Source: Cryoendolithus antarcticus (taxonomy: Eukaryota; Ascomycota; Dothideomycetes; Cladosporiales; Cladosporiaceae). Taken from it: 64,000 nucleotides of DNA. Position numbers and translations under genes: made by a program. The first letter of the stretch is position 1, and every line of letters starts with the position of its first letter. Shown here piece after piece: positions 41,742 through 52,900 of this stretch. A model generated the notes under the pieces. That model saw nothing but the letters and a program-made list of their open reading frames with translations. It was not told the origin of the DNA and made no database searches. Location: NCBI GenBank assembly GCA_002077065.1, contig NAJO01000013.1:186001-250000 (forward strand). The letters are read 5' to 3'.

Positions 41742-44700
41742 TCAGCCCGCCACGCCAGCGGCAGGAGGGGCTGTCGCACCGCCTTGTTGTTGCTGAGCTG
41801 TCGCGGCCTCCTGCGCAGCGACCACAGCCCGCCGGTCTGCTTCTTCGACGACGGTCTTGACTATGGCTTGCTCTTCGGGCGAGAGGGCAGCGGTGAGCTG
41901 GGCGTAGAGCTGTGGCTGAGCTTCGGAGAGATCTGTGACGTTGTCAGTCGGGTGTTCCATACGGCAGAATGCCAACCACGCAGTCGACATACCTTGAAGA
42001 GCCGTCTTGAACGTGCTATACGGCTCCATCTGATCCAGCGGCGTCTCCAGCAAGCTCTCTTCCTCCAGCTCATCGTCTCCGTCATCATCGCCAACTGCAG
42101 CATTGAACTTCGATGCCTGCTGCGACAAGAAGTCAAGGTATGCCGTACTCTCGTCCTTTACATCGGCAGCCTCCTCCGTCTCCTCATGATCCCAGTCTTC
42201 ACCTTCCCATTCCTCTTCTTCCTCATCGTCGTCATCATACTCGCCACCAAGCCCAAAGTCGTCCTCCTTCTGCGCCTCTTCCCGGTTCTTAAGTGCTGCC
42301 GGCAATGTCTGGAACAACCGCACAATACCCTGTAGCAACCGCGGCCAGCCCTGCTGCACGCTATGTGGCACCTCGTCTCCTCTTAGCGTCAGCAGCTGTG
42401 TAATCGCGCCAATCGAGAGCTTCTTATCATGCACCCGCGTAAAGCTATCAATACTCGAGAACCACAGACTAAAGAACTTATTCGTCCAACCATTCGCTTC
42501 CAGCACATTGATGGCAAGTCGCGGGTTGTAGTACAGCCCGTTGATCACCATCTCCATGAGGTGTATGCGGTAGGACTTCACTTTCAGCTCGTCGTTGAGC
42601 AGGATGTGCATGGCTAGCGACATGAACTCAGGAATGTAGGCGTCGATCCCACCTCGCAGGTTGAGCATCAGGATCTCAGCCAGCTTGCAGCCGCATATTC
42701 TGTCTACACCGCCGACTTTCTCGTCCTTGAAGATCGTTCGAATCATGTCCATGATTGCGTCAAGGTATTGCTGTTTCTCGAGAAGTGTTCGCCAGCCGTA
42801 GTTGACGAAGTTCTCGAGTGCAGGCAGCATGTCCTCGAGGTATAGCTCGGCACCGGCCTTGAATGTTCGGTGTATGAGCTCGAAGGCTTGCCACATGGTG
42901 GGTGAGATGACCTTAGCCGCAAATGTGCAGCTGTCGATGATCTCGAACACCTCATTGTACAAGTCGTAGAGCTTGTGCTCAAGCGTGATCGTGATAACAG
43001 GCATGAGGATAGTCTCAAGGTGTGCCAAGACGTCAGGCGTGCTCTCGAGCGTCAATATAAGGGTCCCAATGGTCTGCAACACTCCTAGTGCTGTGATGCT
43101 CTTGTCGTCCAGGAAGTCGCCGTAGTCTGCGTCACCCTCCTTCGAGTTGTTCCGCTCGATCAGCTCGCGAACTATGCGGACGTACGTGTCTCGCAACTGC
43201 TCACTCAGCGCCACAGCAAACGGTGTCAGCTCTGCTGCAAATACTTCGACAAAGTCCTCCATGACGTTCGCCAGTGCATCAACATCCACCTCATTCGCAA
43301 GCTTGAGCAGCTGTTGCATGATCTGAGGTATGTTCTGTTGCATCATCGTCCGGATGGGATCATGTCTGATCAGCGGCTGTAGCGCGAGAGCAGCCTCTAC
43401 TCGCACAGGCAGGTCCGGGTCCGCCATAGACTCCAGTATGTTCCGGTAGATGATTGTGAGGTTATTGGGATCTTTGAAGTCCAGCGACTCAAATTTCTCC
43501 AGTGTGTCGCATGCTCGTGCACGCAAGAAGCCATGCGGACTTCGGAACTCAGGGAAGACGTGTCGCACGAAGAAGTACTCGACCTGATCTGCGATCGGGC
43601 TCTTCTTCCCGAGAATGACACTTGATAGAGTGCCTATCATGCGCAGAGCACCCTCCTTCTCTCGCGGGTTCTTCCGATCATCCGGCGTTGACTCGTAGAT
43701 GCTGACGACATTGTTAATGAAGGTCAGGATCTCGAACGTCTGTTTCCGCCGGGCTTTTGTAAGTGTGACCAGGAAATTCGTTGCGGCAACGTCAGGTGAG
43801 GAGACTTCCTCGTAGAAGTTGAGTTTGCGGTGTAGGTACTCCGCGGGCTCTTCTTCGAACTGCACCAGATCCTCGTCGGACTGACACAGGACTGGGAAGA
43901 CCAGATGCTCGATCAGCACTGGCATGTGCGGTTTGAGATTATCCCACATCGTCTTCGGCTTCACACACTCATCCAGGAAAGCCAGTGTATGCGACAGACA
44001 AGGCTTGCTGAGCCAGACTGTCTTCTGCACCCACAGCTCCACCTGCCTAAGATATCCCTTCAGTATCTCCGGTGCGAATGTCGTAATGAATGTCTTGGCC
44101 ACCTCGCTGTAGTCCTCTCCACTTCCCTTTTGCAAGCTCGCCGGGTTTCCGTACCGCACGAAGAGTCGATTGAGATTCACATATGACCACTTCTTGCACT
44201 TCCACCAATGATTCAACTCCCGCTCATCAACGTCCTCCAGCAAGGAATTCTCAGGTGGTGTCTTCTCCACTACGCGCAAGAACAGTGAACACCAGTCCAC
44301 CATCGCCTGCTGTGACCGCAGCTGCATCGGCAGCTCGAAGTATATCGCATGCTTGTACGCCTTCAGAACCGTCCGTAGCATCTCCGCCGCTTCCAAGCTC
44401 GTCTCATTAACCAGCCCATTGCCGATCGTCAAGAGTCGCGGGAACGTAGCCTCCACTATCTTGTCAAAGTCCGCTCTGCTATCGCCGAGCTTGAACCGAT
44501 ACGTCCTGCAGATCGCCAACAAGCACTGTAGTCCTGCAAACACGGACGGCATATCGGAGCCATTCAGCAGCTGAGTCGTGATCTGCACGAAGTCGGGCCA
44601 ATCCGTGGGGAAATCCGAATGAAGGATCTTCTGAAGCGCGACTACGAGCTGTGCGCGGGTGTTTGGGGCAGCGACTGCCAGGATTGGAACAAGTCGTGAT

Positions 44701-45088
44701 CGTACGGCCGCCTTCTCCTGCTCGGATATGGCAGTATTGGAAGCATCGTCACTTTTCGACCAACCTTTGTTGACGCGGTTCTTGAAGTAGACCGTAGCTA
44801 TACATGCGTATGTCAGCCTCCTTTTCTCTTGCGGTACTTCATCTGAAGTTAATCGCCATACCCGATAGTCTGATGTTAGGCTCCTGTTCTGTCTCCAGTA
44901 TACTCAGTAGCGTGTCCAAGAATCCAGCATTCTCCTCGGCCTAGACAATATATCAGCGACCTCCCCGCATCCCATGTGAATCCTGATCTTGGCCATACAG
45001 TCTTCAACTCCCCCTCCGCCTGCCTCCGAATCTCTGTGTTCGCATCGAGGGTAGCCCGGATGCGCTCCCTCAAGCCAGCAGCATCCAT
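41742..45088 (-). CDS. importin-7/8-like karyopherin (Sxm1/Nmd5 family)
   Basis: Four exons on the minus strand: 45088-44999, 44940-44862, 44797-41993 and 41932-41742, giving 1054 residues. The first three are joined by 58- and 64-base introns that restore the importin-beta N-terminal domain (MDAAGLRERIRATLDANTEIRRQAEGEL, then SATVYFKNRVNKGW). The 60-base intron at 41933-41992 (GTATGT...CTGAC...CACAG) is in frame without a stop; removing it gives TALQDLSEAQPQLY, the expected family sequence. The body is HEAT-repeat-like alpha solenoid. An acidic Asp/Glu run near residue 900 and the Gln/Ala-rich tail are typical. Members import ribosomal proteins, histones and kinases across the nuclear pore with Ran-GTP. 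Which yeast orthologue is nearer is not clear. Confidence 0.9.
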
Positions 45089-45580
45089 CTTGGTGGCCAG
45101 ATTTTGTGTAAGCGTCTCCGGCCTTAGCCAGTCAGTGCATAAGTCTCCAGATCTAGCATCCGGACGGGTACAAGAAAGATGGGGAACAATATCAACAAAA
45201 GTGTCATGCGATGCGTTCACAAATTCGCGGGACGTGCTGGAGCTTCGAGCAAGTTAGACGTGGTTCCTGCCAAGACAGAACTAAGGTTTGGCTGTTTCAC
45301 ATTCACTTCACGGAGACACGTGGGGGGAGATGAGCCTGAGGCTTCGCATGAGGCAGAGTGAGATTAAAGTCGGTACTGGACGGTGCTCAGAAGCATGTTT
45401 GCTACCGTCGCATACTGCAGTGCGGCGTGGAGAAGCATTGTCGCGTGGCCTTGCATGGCCGAGAGTGCTTCATACCCGCTGTGCAACCATGTGCCGGCTA
45501 AACACCATCTATCATCCTTGCCCATGCCGATGCCATGCACTCGACCATGCTGACGGCCTCATCTCCCCGACAGCCTGTCA
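45089..45580. other. intergenic, importin promoter
   Basis: About 490 bases between two minus-strand genes: importin upstream region and Ski2 3' flank. No gene seen. Confidence 0.5.
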
Positions 45581-48500
45581 CTACATATACAAACTCGCCG
45601 TCGCACAGATATCCCTCTTAATCAACTCCTGACAACTCTGCATCTTAGCAAACAGCGTCGGATCCCCGATAATCCTCGCAGCATTCTTGCACTCCCTACA
45701 AGTCTCGTCCAGCCTTGTGATAACCCTTACGATAGTCCCCTCGAGCACATCAGTCAGGTCTGTGATCCGCGAGAAGGGCATGCCTCGTGCCCACTCGTAG
45801 ACGACTTCGACGAGCCCGAAACGTGGCCGGGAGACGAAGTCATTACTGTCATCGGAGGACAGGATGACTTGGTGTAAGGTCTGGTAGCGATTGACATTTT
45901 CGGAGATCTTAATGATGGTTTCGATTCCCTTTTCTAGAGCGGGCGTGAGGTTTGGGGATGAGTCCGTTCGTTCTTGGAAGACGAAGGAGGAGAGGAGCGC
46001 GACGATTTCTTCGGGCTCGTACTCGGCTAGGACATTCTCGAGGATGAGCTCCGTGAGGACAAGCTCGTCGGCTGAGTGGATCTCGCAGGCTACTTTGCCT
46101 TTGAGCTCTACGCGCGAATTGTCGTCGATGAAGCCGAGGTCCTTCAACACGGAGATGCGCTGCTGATAGTCTGGCAGGAGCTGGAGGTTCTGGTCGGACA
46201 TGAGGCTGCGGATGCTGTCGATTTTGTCTTTGATGATCCATTGATCGTGAGCCATGGCGAAGTGGCGTGGGAAGTTGGGGCAATGAATGCATGCGCATTG
46301 CTGGGCGAGTGTGGCAAAGCGTACGCGCTCATCGAGAAGATTGCGAACAGTCATGGCTTTGAGCCATTTCAGGTGATCGAGCTCGTTCCAGGTCGATGAG
46401 GTCCATGATGAGCAGAGCTGGAGCAAGTCTGCTTTAGCTTTGGCCCATTCTGCAGGGTCCTTGCGCATGATAGCATTCACGTCCATCTGCAGGTGATTGG
46501 CGGTGAGCGCTTCTATGTCGTTGACAGGCACAGTACTCAATCGCAAGTCCATCTCGGCTTCCGTCTGAGGTAAAGCGGTGAAGTGCCTGCGAAATTGCGG
46601 CAAGAAAGGGAGAAAGTCGGCGTCCTGGCGCTTTGCCTTCTTTTTGTACGCCACCTCAAGAGTCTGCACGCCGGCGCTGGCGCCTTTGGAGGCGCCTTCA
46701 CGAAGCAGCACACCGACCGTTCGCACGCCGCTCTGATTCTTGAAGACAATGATGCGCTTTGGCTGGAACATCCTGCGCCCGACTGGAGTACCCAGCATAG
46801 CCAAGTGGAGATCCTGGGTGTACTGCTCGAACATCACACTCGCCTCATGGCATGCCTCAATGTCCTTATCGCAAGTCTCGCAGGGCTCCCGCTTGACCCT
46901 TGCTAGATCCGCTTCGGAAAGCTTGATCTGCTTCTCATGCTCAGGGAGCAGAGCTTGCGTGGCATTCTCGGAGAAGGAGCGCTTGATCATCTCCTCGATT
47001 TTGAGAGCTTCAACACGTAGCAGATTGAGGATCATGTTATACGTCAGACGGAACTGCGAACGTAGCTTAGTAGGCTCGCCGAGCATCATTTGTCGCAGCC
47101 TCCCAGCAGGTGGTGCTTCCTCGGCGCCTGCGCTGACCAGCAGGACATATCCCACTGTGTCGAGACCTCGTCTGCCCGCACGACCAGCCATTTGCGTGTA
47201 CTCGCCTGGCAGTAGGTCGCGGAAGCCTTTGTTATCGAATTTTCGAAAACCAGAGAAGACGACAGTCCTGGTGGGCAGATTGAGACCCATGGCAAAAGTC
47301 TCGGTAGCGAACAACACCTTAACCAACGTCTTTGCGAACAGGATCTCGACGCACTCCTTGACGATCGGCAGTAGCCCACCGTGATGTACAGCGATACCGC
47401 GACTCAGCAATTCCCTTATGCGTCGGATCTGCGGCAAGTCTCTGTCATCGGTCTTCAGCCGAGCTAGTGACTTCTCCAAGATCATGTGCGTCGCGCTCTT
47501 CTCTGCTGCATTACTGAAGTCCAAGTTCGACAAGGCATCAGCGTTCTCTTCACAGCGCTTTTTCGAGAAGACGAATATGCAGCACGGCAACAGCTCCTCC
47601 TTCTTCAGATGCTGCACAAGATGGACCCACAAGGTCTTATCTTGTGCCGCCGACGTTCGTCCGCCGCCTCGTCCAGTTCTAGCGATGTTGCCTTGACCAC
47701 GGGTGGCAGGTGCACCACGACCTCGTTGCTGCGCGCCGCCCCGCTGAGCAGGGCCACCGCGCTGTGCACCACCTCTGCCTGGTTGCCCACCTCGAACGCC
47801 GCCTCTGCCACCGCGGCCGGCAGCAACTGCAGCATCTTCCTTCTCCTTTGCCTTCGCTTCAGCGGCAATAACCTTGTCACGCCCACTCAATGCATCATTC
47901 GCGTCCTTCCAGCCCTTTTCCAGGAATTGCTTGTTCTCGTCTACGATCTTTATCATTCGCTTGTCGGCCCACAGATAGTGGGCTAGTGGTACCGGTCGTT
48001 TGGGTGTCGAGATGACATAGATGTCTTTCTTCTTCGTCCGGCCCACCCACGAGGCGAACTCGAAAGTGTTGGGTACTGTCGCTGACAGCATGATGAGTGT
48101 CACATGCTCGGGCAACATGATGATGACTTCCTCCCAGACGACGCCTCGCTCGGAGTCGTTCACGTAGTGCACTTCATCGAAGATGACGAACTCCACGTCT
48201 CTGATGAGATCCGCTCCACGGTACAGCATACTCCGTAAGATTTCAGTCGTCATGATGAGGCAGCTTGCTTCAGGTCGGATCTGCACATCTCCCGTCAGGA
48301 TGCCGACATCATCAAACTCAAGACGGAAGTCTCTGAACTTCTGATTACTCAATGCCTTGATCGGTGATGTGTATATCGCCTTCGTCATGTGCTTTGCCGC
48401 AAGTGCAATGGCGTACTCTGCTACCACCGTCTTGCCAGCAGAAGTGTGTGCTGCCACGAAGACGGAGTCGCCGTTCTCGAGATGGTATACAGCTTCTTTC

Positions 48501-49450
48501 TGGAACGTGTCGAGCTCGAAGGGCCAAGTTCTTGCCATGTCAGGCACCAGGTCCTTGAAGTTAGTGATGTCGCGATTGACGTCTACCATGTGAGCCCACT
48601 CTCGTCCACCGTGCTTGTTACGCGCGGAGAGTAGCGGAGCATGGGGTGCCAGTGCTGGAAACTCAATGGGAAGCAAAGCATCCACTTCTTCTTCGTCGCC
48701 TCCAGCGTCGTCAGTATTGTCGTCTCCGTCATCATTAGCCTGATCCGCTCCATTGACTCCGTCAGTCTCATTCCGCTCTTCCGTCGCCTCCTCCAGCACC
48801 CTCTCCACTTCCTCCGCCGCCTCGTCGTCAGCCTTCTCGACCTTCTCCGGCACACTCAATCCCCTCTCAAACCCCGGCGGCACACTTAACAAACCCCCCT
48901 CCGCGGCAAAATCGATCACGCGGTCTAGCTTTCCTGCCTTGCGTCCCCCATTCACCTGCCTAGCAGCCAAAAATTCATCCTCGACAGCCGCAGTCGCCTC
49001 AACACCGTCCAGTCCTCCAGGAGCAAACGGATAGAACCCTGCAGCTCCTCTCACGAACTCCGCGCGATTCGCTGGTTTTCGCAGCAGAGAGGTTGAGTTC
49101 TTCGCCGTAGCGCTGTTCGCAGGTACTGTGACTTCTTTGTAGCCTGTCACACGCCCTTCGAGGCCTTCACGCATGAAGCGGATGATAGTCCGAGTCTGGG
49201 TTGGAGCCAGGCTGAAGAGCTCGGTGTAGTTCGTTGGTGCGTCCCAGCGTTGTTGGAGTTTATTGAGCCATTGTGGGGAGAATGATGTGGAGGGTGTGAG
49301 GAAGTCGGCTTCCAGCTGCTGCTTCACTTCATCTGGCGTCCTGCGAAGGCGTTTGCGTGGTTTGGGGTCATCGAGAATAGAGTCTATGCTATCGATCGTG
49401 TCTGCACCGACTCTCAGCCTCTCGAAGGCCGACGTCAAGGAGTCGTCCAT
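45581..49450 (-). CDS. SKI2: Ski2 RNA helicase of the Ski complex
   Basis: A 1289-residue intronless DExH helicase that, with Ski3 and Ski8, feeds mRNA to the cytoplasmic exosome for 3'-5' decay and quality control. N-terminal Ski-binding region to about 300; Walker A AHTSAGKT at 334-341; TSPIKALSNQKFRDF; DEVH at 425-428; SATVPN near 456. The insertion or arch region begins after about 500 and here contains a Gly/Arg-rich RGG stretch at about 545-598, an RNA-binding-type feature. RecA2 motifs follow: GIAVHHGGLLPIVKE, VLFATETFAMGLNLP and QMAGRAGRRGLD. The C-terminal helical domain is complete. The sister helicase Mtr4 is excluded by the long N-terminal region and the DEVH box context. Confidence 0.95.
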   Translation of the reverse strand: MDDSLTSAFERLRVGADTIDSIDSILDDPKPRKRLRRTPDEVKQQLEADFLTPSTSFSPQWLNKLQQRWDAPTNYTELFSLAPTQTRTIIRFMREGLEGRVTGYKEVTVPANSATAKNSTSLLRKPANRAEFVRGAAGFYPFAPGGLDGVEATAAVEDEFLAARQVNGGRKAGKLDRVIDFAAEGGLLSVPPGFERGLSVPEKVEKADDEAAEEVERVLEEATEERNETDGVNGADQANDDGDDNTDDAGGDEEEVDALLPIEFPALAPHAPLLSARNKHGGREWAHMVDVNRDITNFKDLVPDMARTWPFELDTFQKEAVYHLENGDSVFVAAHTSAGKTVVAEYAIALAAKHMTKAIYTSPIKALSNQKFRDFRLEFDDVGILTGDVQIRPEASCLIMTTEILRSMLYRGADLIRDVEFVIFDEVHYVNDSERGVVWEEVIIMLPEHVTLIMLSATVPNTFEFASWVGRTKKKDIYVISTPKRPVPLAHYLWADKRMIKIVDENKQFLEKGWKDANDALSGRDKVIAAEAKAKEKEDAAVAAGRGGRGGVRGGQPGRGGAQRGGPAQRGGAQQRGRGAPATRGQGNIARTGRGGGRTSAAQDKTLWVHLVQHLKKEELLPCCIFVFSKKRCEENADALSNLDFSNAAEKSATHMILEKSLARLKTDDRDLPQIRRIRELLSRGIAVHHGGLLPIVKECVEILFAKTLVKVLFATETFAMGLNLPTRTVVFSGFRKFDNKGFRDLLPGEYTQMAGRAGRRGLDTVGYVLLVSAGAEEAPPAGRLRQMMLGEPTKLRSQFRLTYNMILNLLRVEALKIEEMIKRSFSENATQALLPEHEKQIKLSEADLARVKREPCETCDKDIEACHEASVMFEQYTQDLHLAMLGTPVGRRMFQPKRIIVFKNQSGVRTVGVLLREGASKGASAGVQTLEVAYKKKAKRQDADFLPFLPQFRRHFTALPQTEAEMDLRLSTVPVNDIEALTANHLQMDVNAIMRKDPAEWAKAKADLLQLCSSWTSSTWNELDHLKWLKAMTVRNLLDERVRFATLAQQCACIHCPNFPRHFAMAHDQWIIKDKIDSIRSLMSDQNLQLLPDYQQRISVLKDLGFIDDNSRVELKGKVACEIHSADELVLTELILENVLAEYEPEEIVALLSSFVFQERTDSSPNLTPALEKGIETIIKISENVNRYQTLHQVILSSDDSNDFVSRPRFGLVEVVYEWARGMPFSRITDLTDVLEGTIVRVITRLDETCRECKNAARIIGDPTLFAKMQSCQELIKRDICATASLYM

Positions 49451-49973
49451 AGCGAGGTTAGCCGTTTACGGCAGCTTCGAGGACGCAGTCAACGTGGGCT
49501 CGAGTGGCCGTAGTGGCAACTTTGACAAGTGAAGTGTTGTTTGCATCGATATGATTTGCCGCACCCCCACGGGCGCTAGCGGCTGACCTCATTTGAGGCT
49601 TCGCGTCTTAGATTGCCCCAAATCTCAGTACTGCAGGAAAGGCGTATTCTAGGCACAAACCAGTCATGAAGAGCTGCGACCAATGCAGGAATAATGAGAG
49701 AGCAACTCTGTCCGATTATACAGTCAACAGAGCTTCATGACATTAACGGCGGCCTCAAGCCTCTACAGCTTATATGTATACTTATGTACCACCCAGCCAC
49801 TGATATCTACAGCAACGCCCCCATCCTGTATGCCCATCCCAAACCCAGCCAGCTGCAACCTTGAGCGCCCTGCCAACCAGTGAAGCCCGCCCAGCATCCA
49901 ATAGTATGAGCATATGCACACCTTCTCTCCGCCAAAGAATATTGACATTAGACATATTTCTGACCAGGCTCCT
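49451..49973. other. intergenic, Ski2 promoter
   Basis: About 520 bases between two minus-strand genes. No gene seen. Confidence 0.5.
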
Positions 49974-52900
49974 TCAGGCTGGTCGCTTGAAGACTTCTAC
50001 ACCCAGTGTGGGCGTCTCTACAAGTTTGTTACTGGGCACGCCTTCCTTGACCCGCCTGTCGAAGAAGCTTTGACATTCGCCGACGATGAGCATCCATTCT
50101 GCTAGGGCGCGGCCGGTATATTTCGCGTGTACCTTATCGAAGCCCAGCGGTTCGGTGGCTTGGGCGTGGAACATTCCGTCTGCGCGCGTAGACTTTGACT
50201 GCAAATATTGCTGCGCTGCCAGTGGTAGTCGCGGTGGCAAAAGGCGTAGTGGACCTGGCGCCTTGGCGTTGTTCTGGAACTCCAGCGAGAATTTGAAGCT
50301 GAAGTTGCGGTGCTGAGGTGGATTGACGGTTGCAGGCCGCTCTTTCTCGTCCACCGCGGTGCTCTCGCGCGTACGAGTAATCTGCAGATCTTCTGTCGCT
50401 GCGCGCTGGAGTGGTCCTCCTATCGTTGCTGCCCGCGGTGGCGGCCTCGTCTGTGTCTGTATCTCTCTCACCTTGATCGGATCTTGACTCCTTGACCGCG
50501 TTTTCGAACCCAGCATGTTGCGGAAGAGGCCGCGGAGGCCTTTGACAGGCTCGATCTCGGAGTCAGAGGTCGACCTCGTGCTCTCTGGTCTTTCGTTGAG
50601 CTCAGCGGCGGACGACAGAGGTATCAGACGTTTCGGCGTAGCTGACTGGGCCGGTACTATCGTTGCGCACGGGACTACATTGTCAAGCGACAAGTAAGTC
50701 GCTCCCGTGTTGACTTGCGTGTCAGTGCGGATGATCAGCAGACGTCTGCTGGGCGCGGGATTGCACGGGTTCGTCGCAGGTAGTTGGGTGTGATTCCCGT
50801 TTGCTTGTTGTCGAAGCCACAGGTAATGGCACCAGGCTTGTTGAAGTCGATCGTAAAGCGTATTGTACACACGAAGATCTGTGATGACGGCCTCGCCATC
50901 GTATCGTCCAAGTCGCCAGCACAGCAGTCGCATGTAGTATGCCCGCACCATCGGACACCAGTGGTTGAATCTGCTCGCGAATACTTCAGGCTCAAGCAGG
51001 AGATTGATGCAGATATCGGTCTTGCGGCTGCTGTCGGCAACCAGTGTGTTCCATATCGTGTAGAGGAATGTGTACAGTCTGATCTCGGTGATTGTGTTTT
51101 CGCTACTGATCATTCGTCGGCAGACAGTTGTCCAGAAGTTTGAGTCGATCATTGACCCTTCCGACTCATTGCTCGCTTCGAATTTGACAAGTATCACTAG
51201 AGCCTCTTCCAAGAAGTCCAGTAGCGTGTAGCATGCGGAGTGCTCAAATGCTGATGTTCCGCGTGCCGCGGTCTGCAGCAAATCGTTGAAGGACTCAGCG
51301 AACAATTGCCGTGCGAGAGGATGATCTCCGGTCCGATCAGACAAGAAGTCCCGTATCAGCATAATCAGGCGATTCTCGGCCATAAGTCGCTTTGCATTTG
51401 CAGGCAGTACAGGGATGGCAGAAACCACCGCGTCAGGTTCCATCATCACATCGTCGAACGTTGGTGAAGGCCCAGCTTGATTGATCAGGCCGGATGCAGG
51501 CACATCCTGTGCGTGTGGTGGTAGGTCTCGGTGTATTGTGGAGTCGAGATTGGTCAGTATCTGAGAATGTACGAGCAACAGTCCTGGAGCACACATTCTC
51601 TCCTTCTTCGACGAGTGCTGTGGTAGAAAGTCGGTGACCAAGATGTGGAATTGCTTGACAAAAACGTAGAAGAGATCGCTCTCGCGGCCTGTCCAGCGTT
51701 CGAGCCAAAACCCCCACCAGTGTATGTGATTGGTCCCGAGTGGTAGTGGTGGTGGTGTGCGCAGCTTCCGCATTAGCTTCATCAAAGATCCGAAGCCCAG
51801 GTTGTGTGTCGCGGGTGGGAATCCGGAGACTATGTAATCGGAGACGTCTGCCACAGTGTCGAACTTGCCAATTCCGGCTTCTGACAGGACTCGTCGTAGA
51901 GTGTCCATTGGGAGATCCCATAGCCTGACCAGTACATCCGCCATTCCTGGTACAAACATGAAAGCGTAGGCGCAAGCCTTGCCGCAGAACGTGACCAAAC
52001 TGGCAGACGCATTCCGTAGAGACATCTTGTCCACCACGAACGCCATCTGAGAACTCAGATTCTGCACGAAGATATTTCGCACGTTGTGATTGACAGAGTC
52101 GATCAAAAAGTCAGACTGGCCGGATGAGAGGGACGTCGTAGACCGACTCTTCGGACTCGACGCGCCATTGATGCGATGCTTCAGCGGACAGAATGGCGAT
52201 GGTGCCAGACGCCACTCCGGGCGCTCCATGATCCCAGAGATGCCATCCAAGATGACTGGCCTGTCAGTGCCTGAGATGGACTGGTTGTTCCGGCCGTGTA
52301 GCATTTCGATCAAGCCCGTCCACCACTTATTTAGTATATTGGCTCTTCGATCCAGAACCTCCGGCCGAGGGCTGTTGTTCGAAGGATGCGTTGCGTACTG
52401 CCGGAGGAAGGGCAAGAGTGAACTCCGCACGACATTCGCCTTGAACGCCACTGACTTCGACGAGAACTTGGCGTAATCTGCCTCCAGTGCTCTGAAAACA
52501 CTCCAAAGCTCGTCCTTCTTCCTGACAATTGGTATACCGTGAGATGTGTGTGTTCGCTCGCTTGTCGATAGCAATCTAGGCATCGGTGCCGCTCGGTCAA
52601 AGTGCGAGGCATGATTCAAGAACGTCGGCAGCCTATCGGTGGAGAACGATTTCGGCAACGCTGGCACAGGTGGCACGTTCGGTAGAGCACTATCATCCTG
52701 ACTTGCACCCTTGAAGATGATGCTTGTTGGTCGAGCAAGCCTGTGTCGAAGCATGGACTTCCGAGCAACCGGTGCTGGGCGCTCCGGAGCTCCCATTTGT
52801 TCCACACTGCCATCGTCCTGGCTGTCCTTGTGGCCCTTCTTCTCTTTCAGTGACTTTCCGGTATCTCTTCGCTTGACCAGCGATCTCTTGCCCGGCACAA

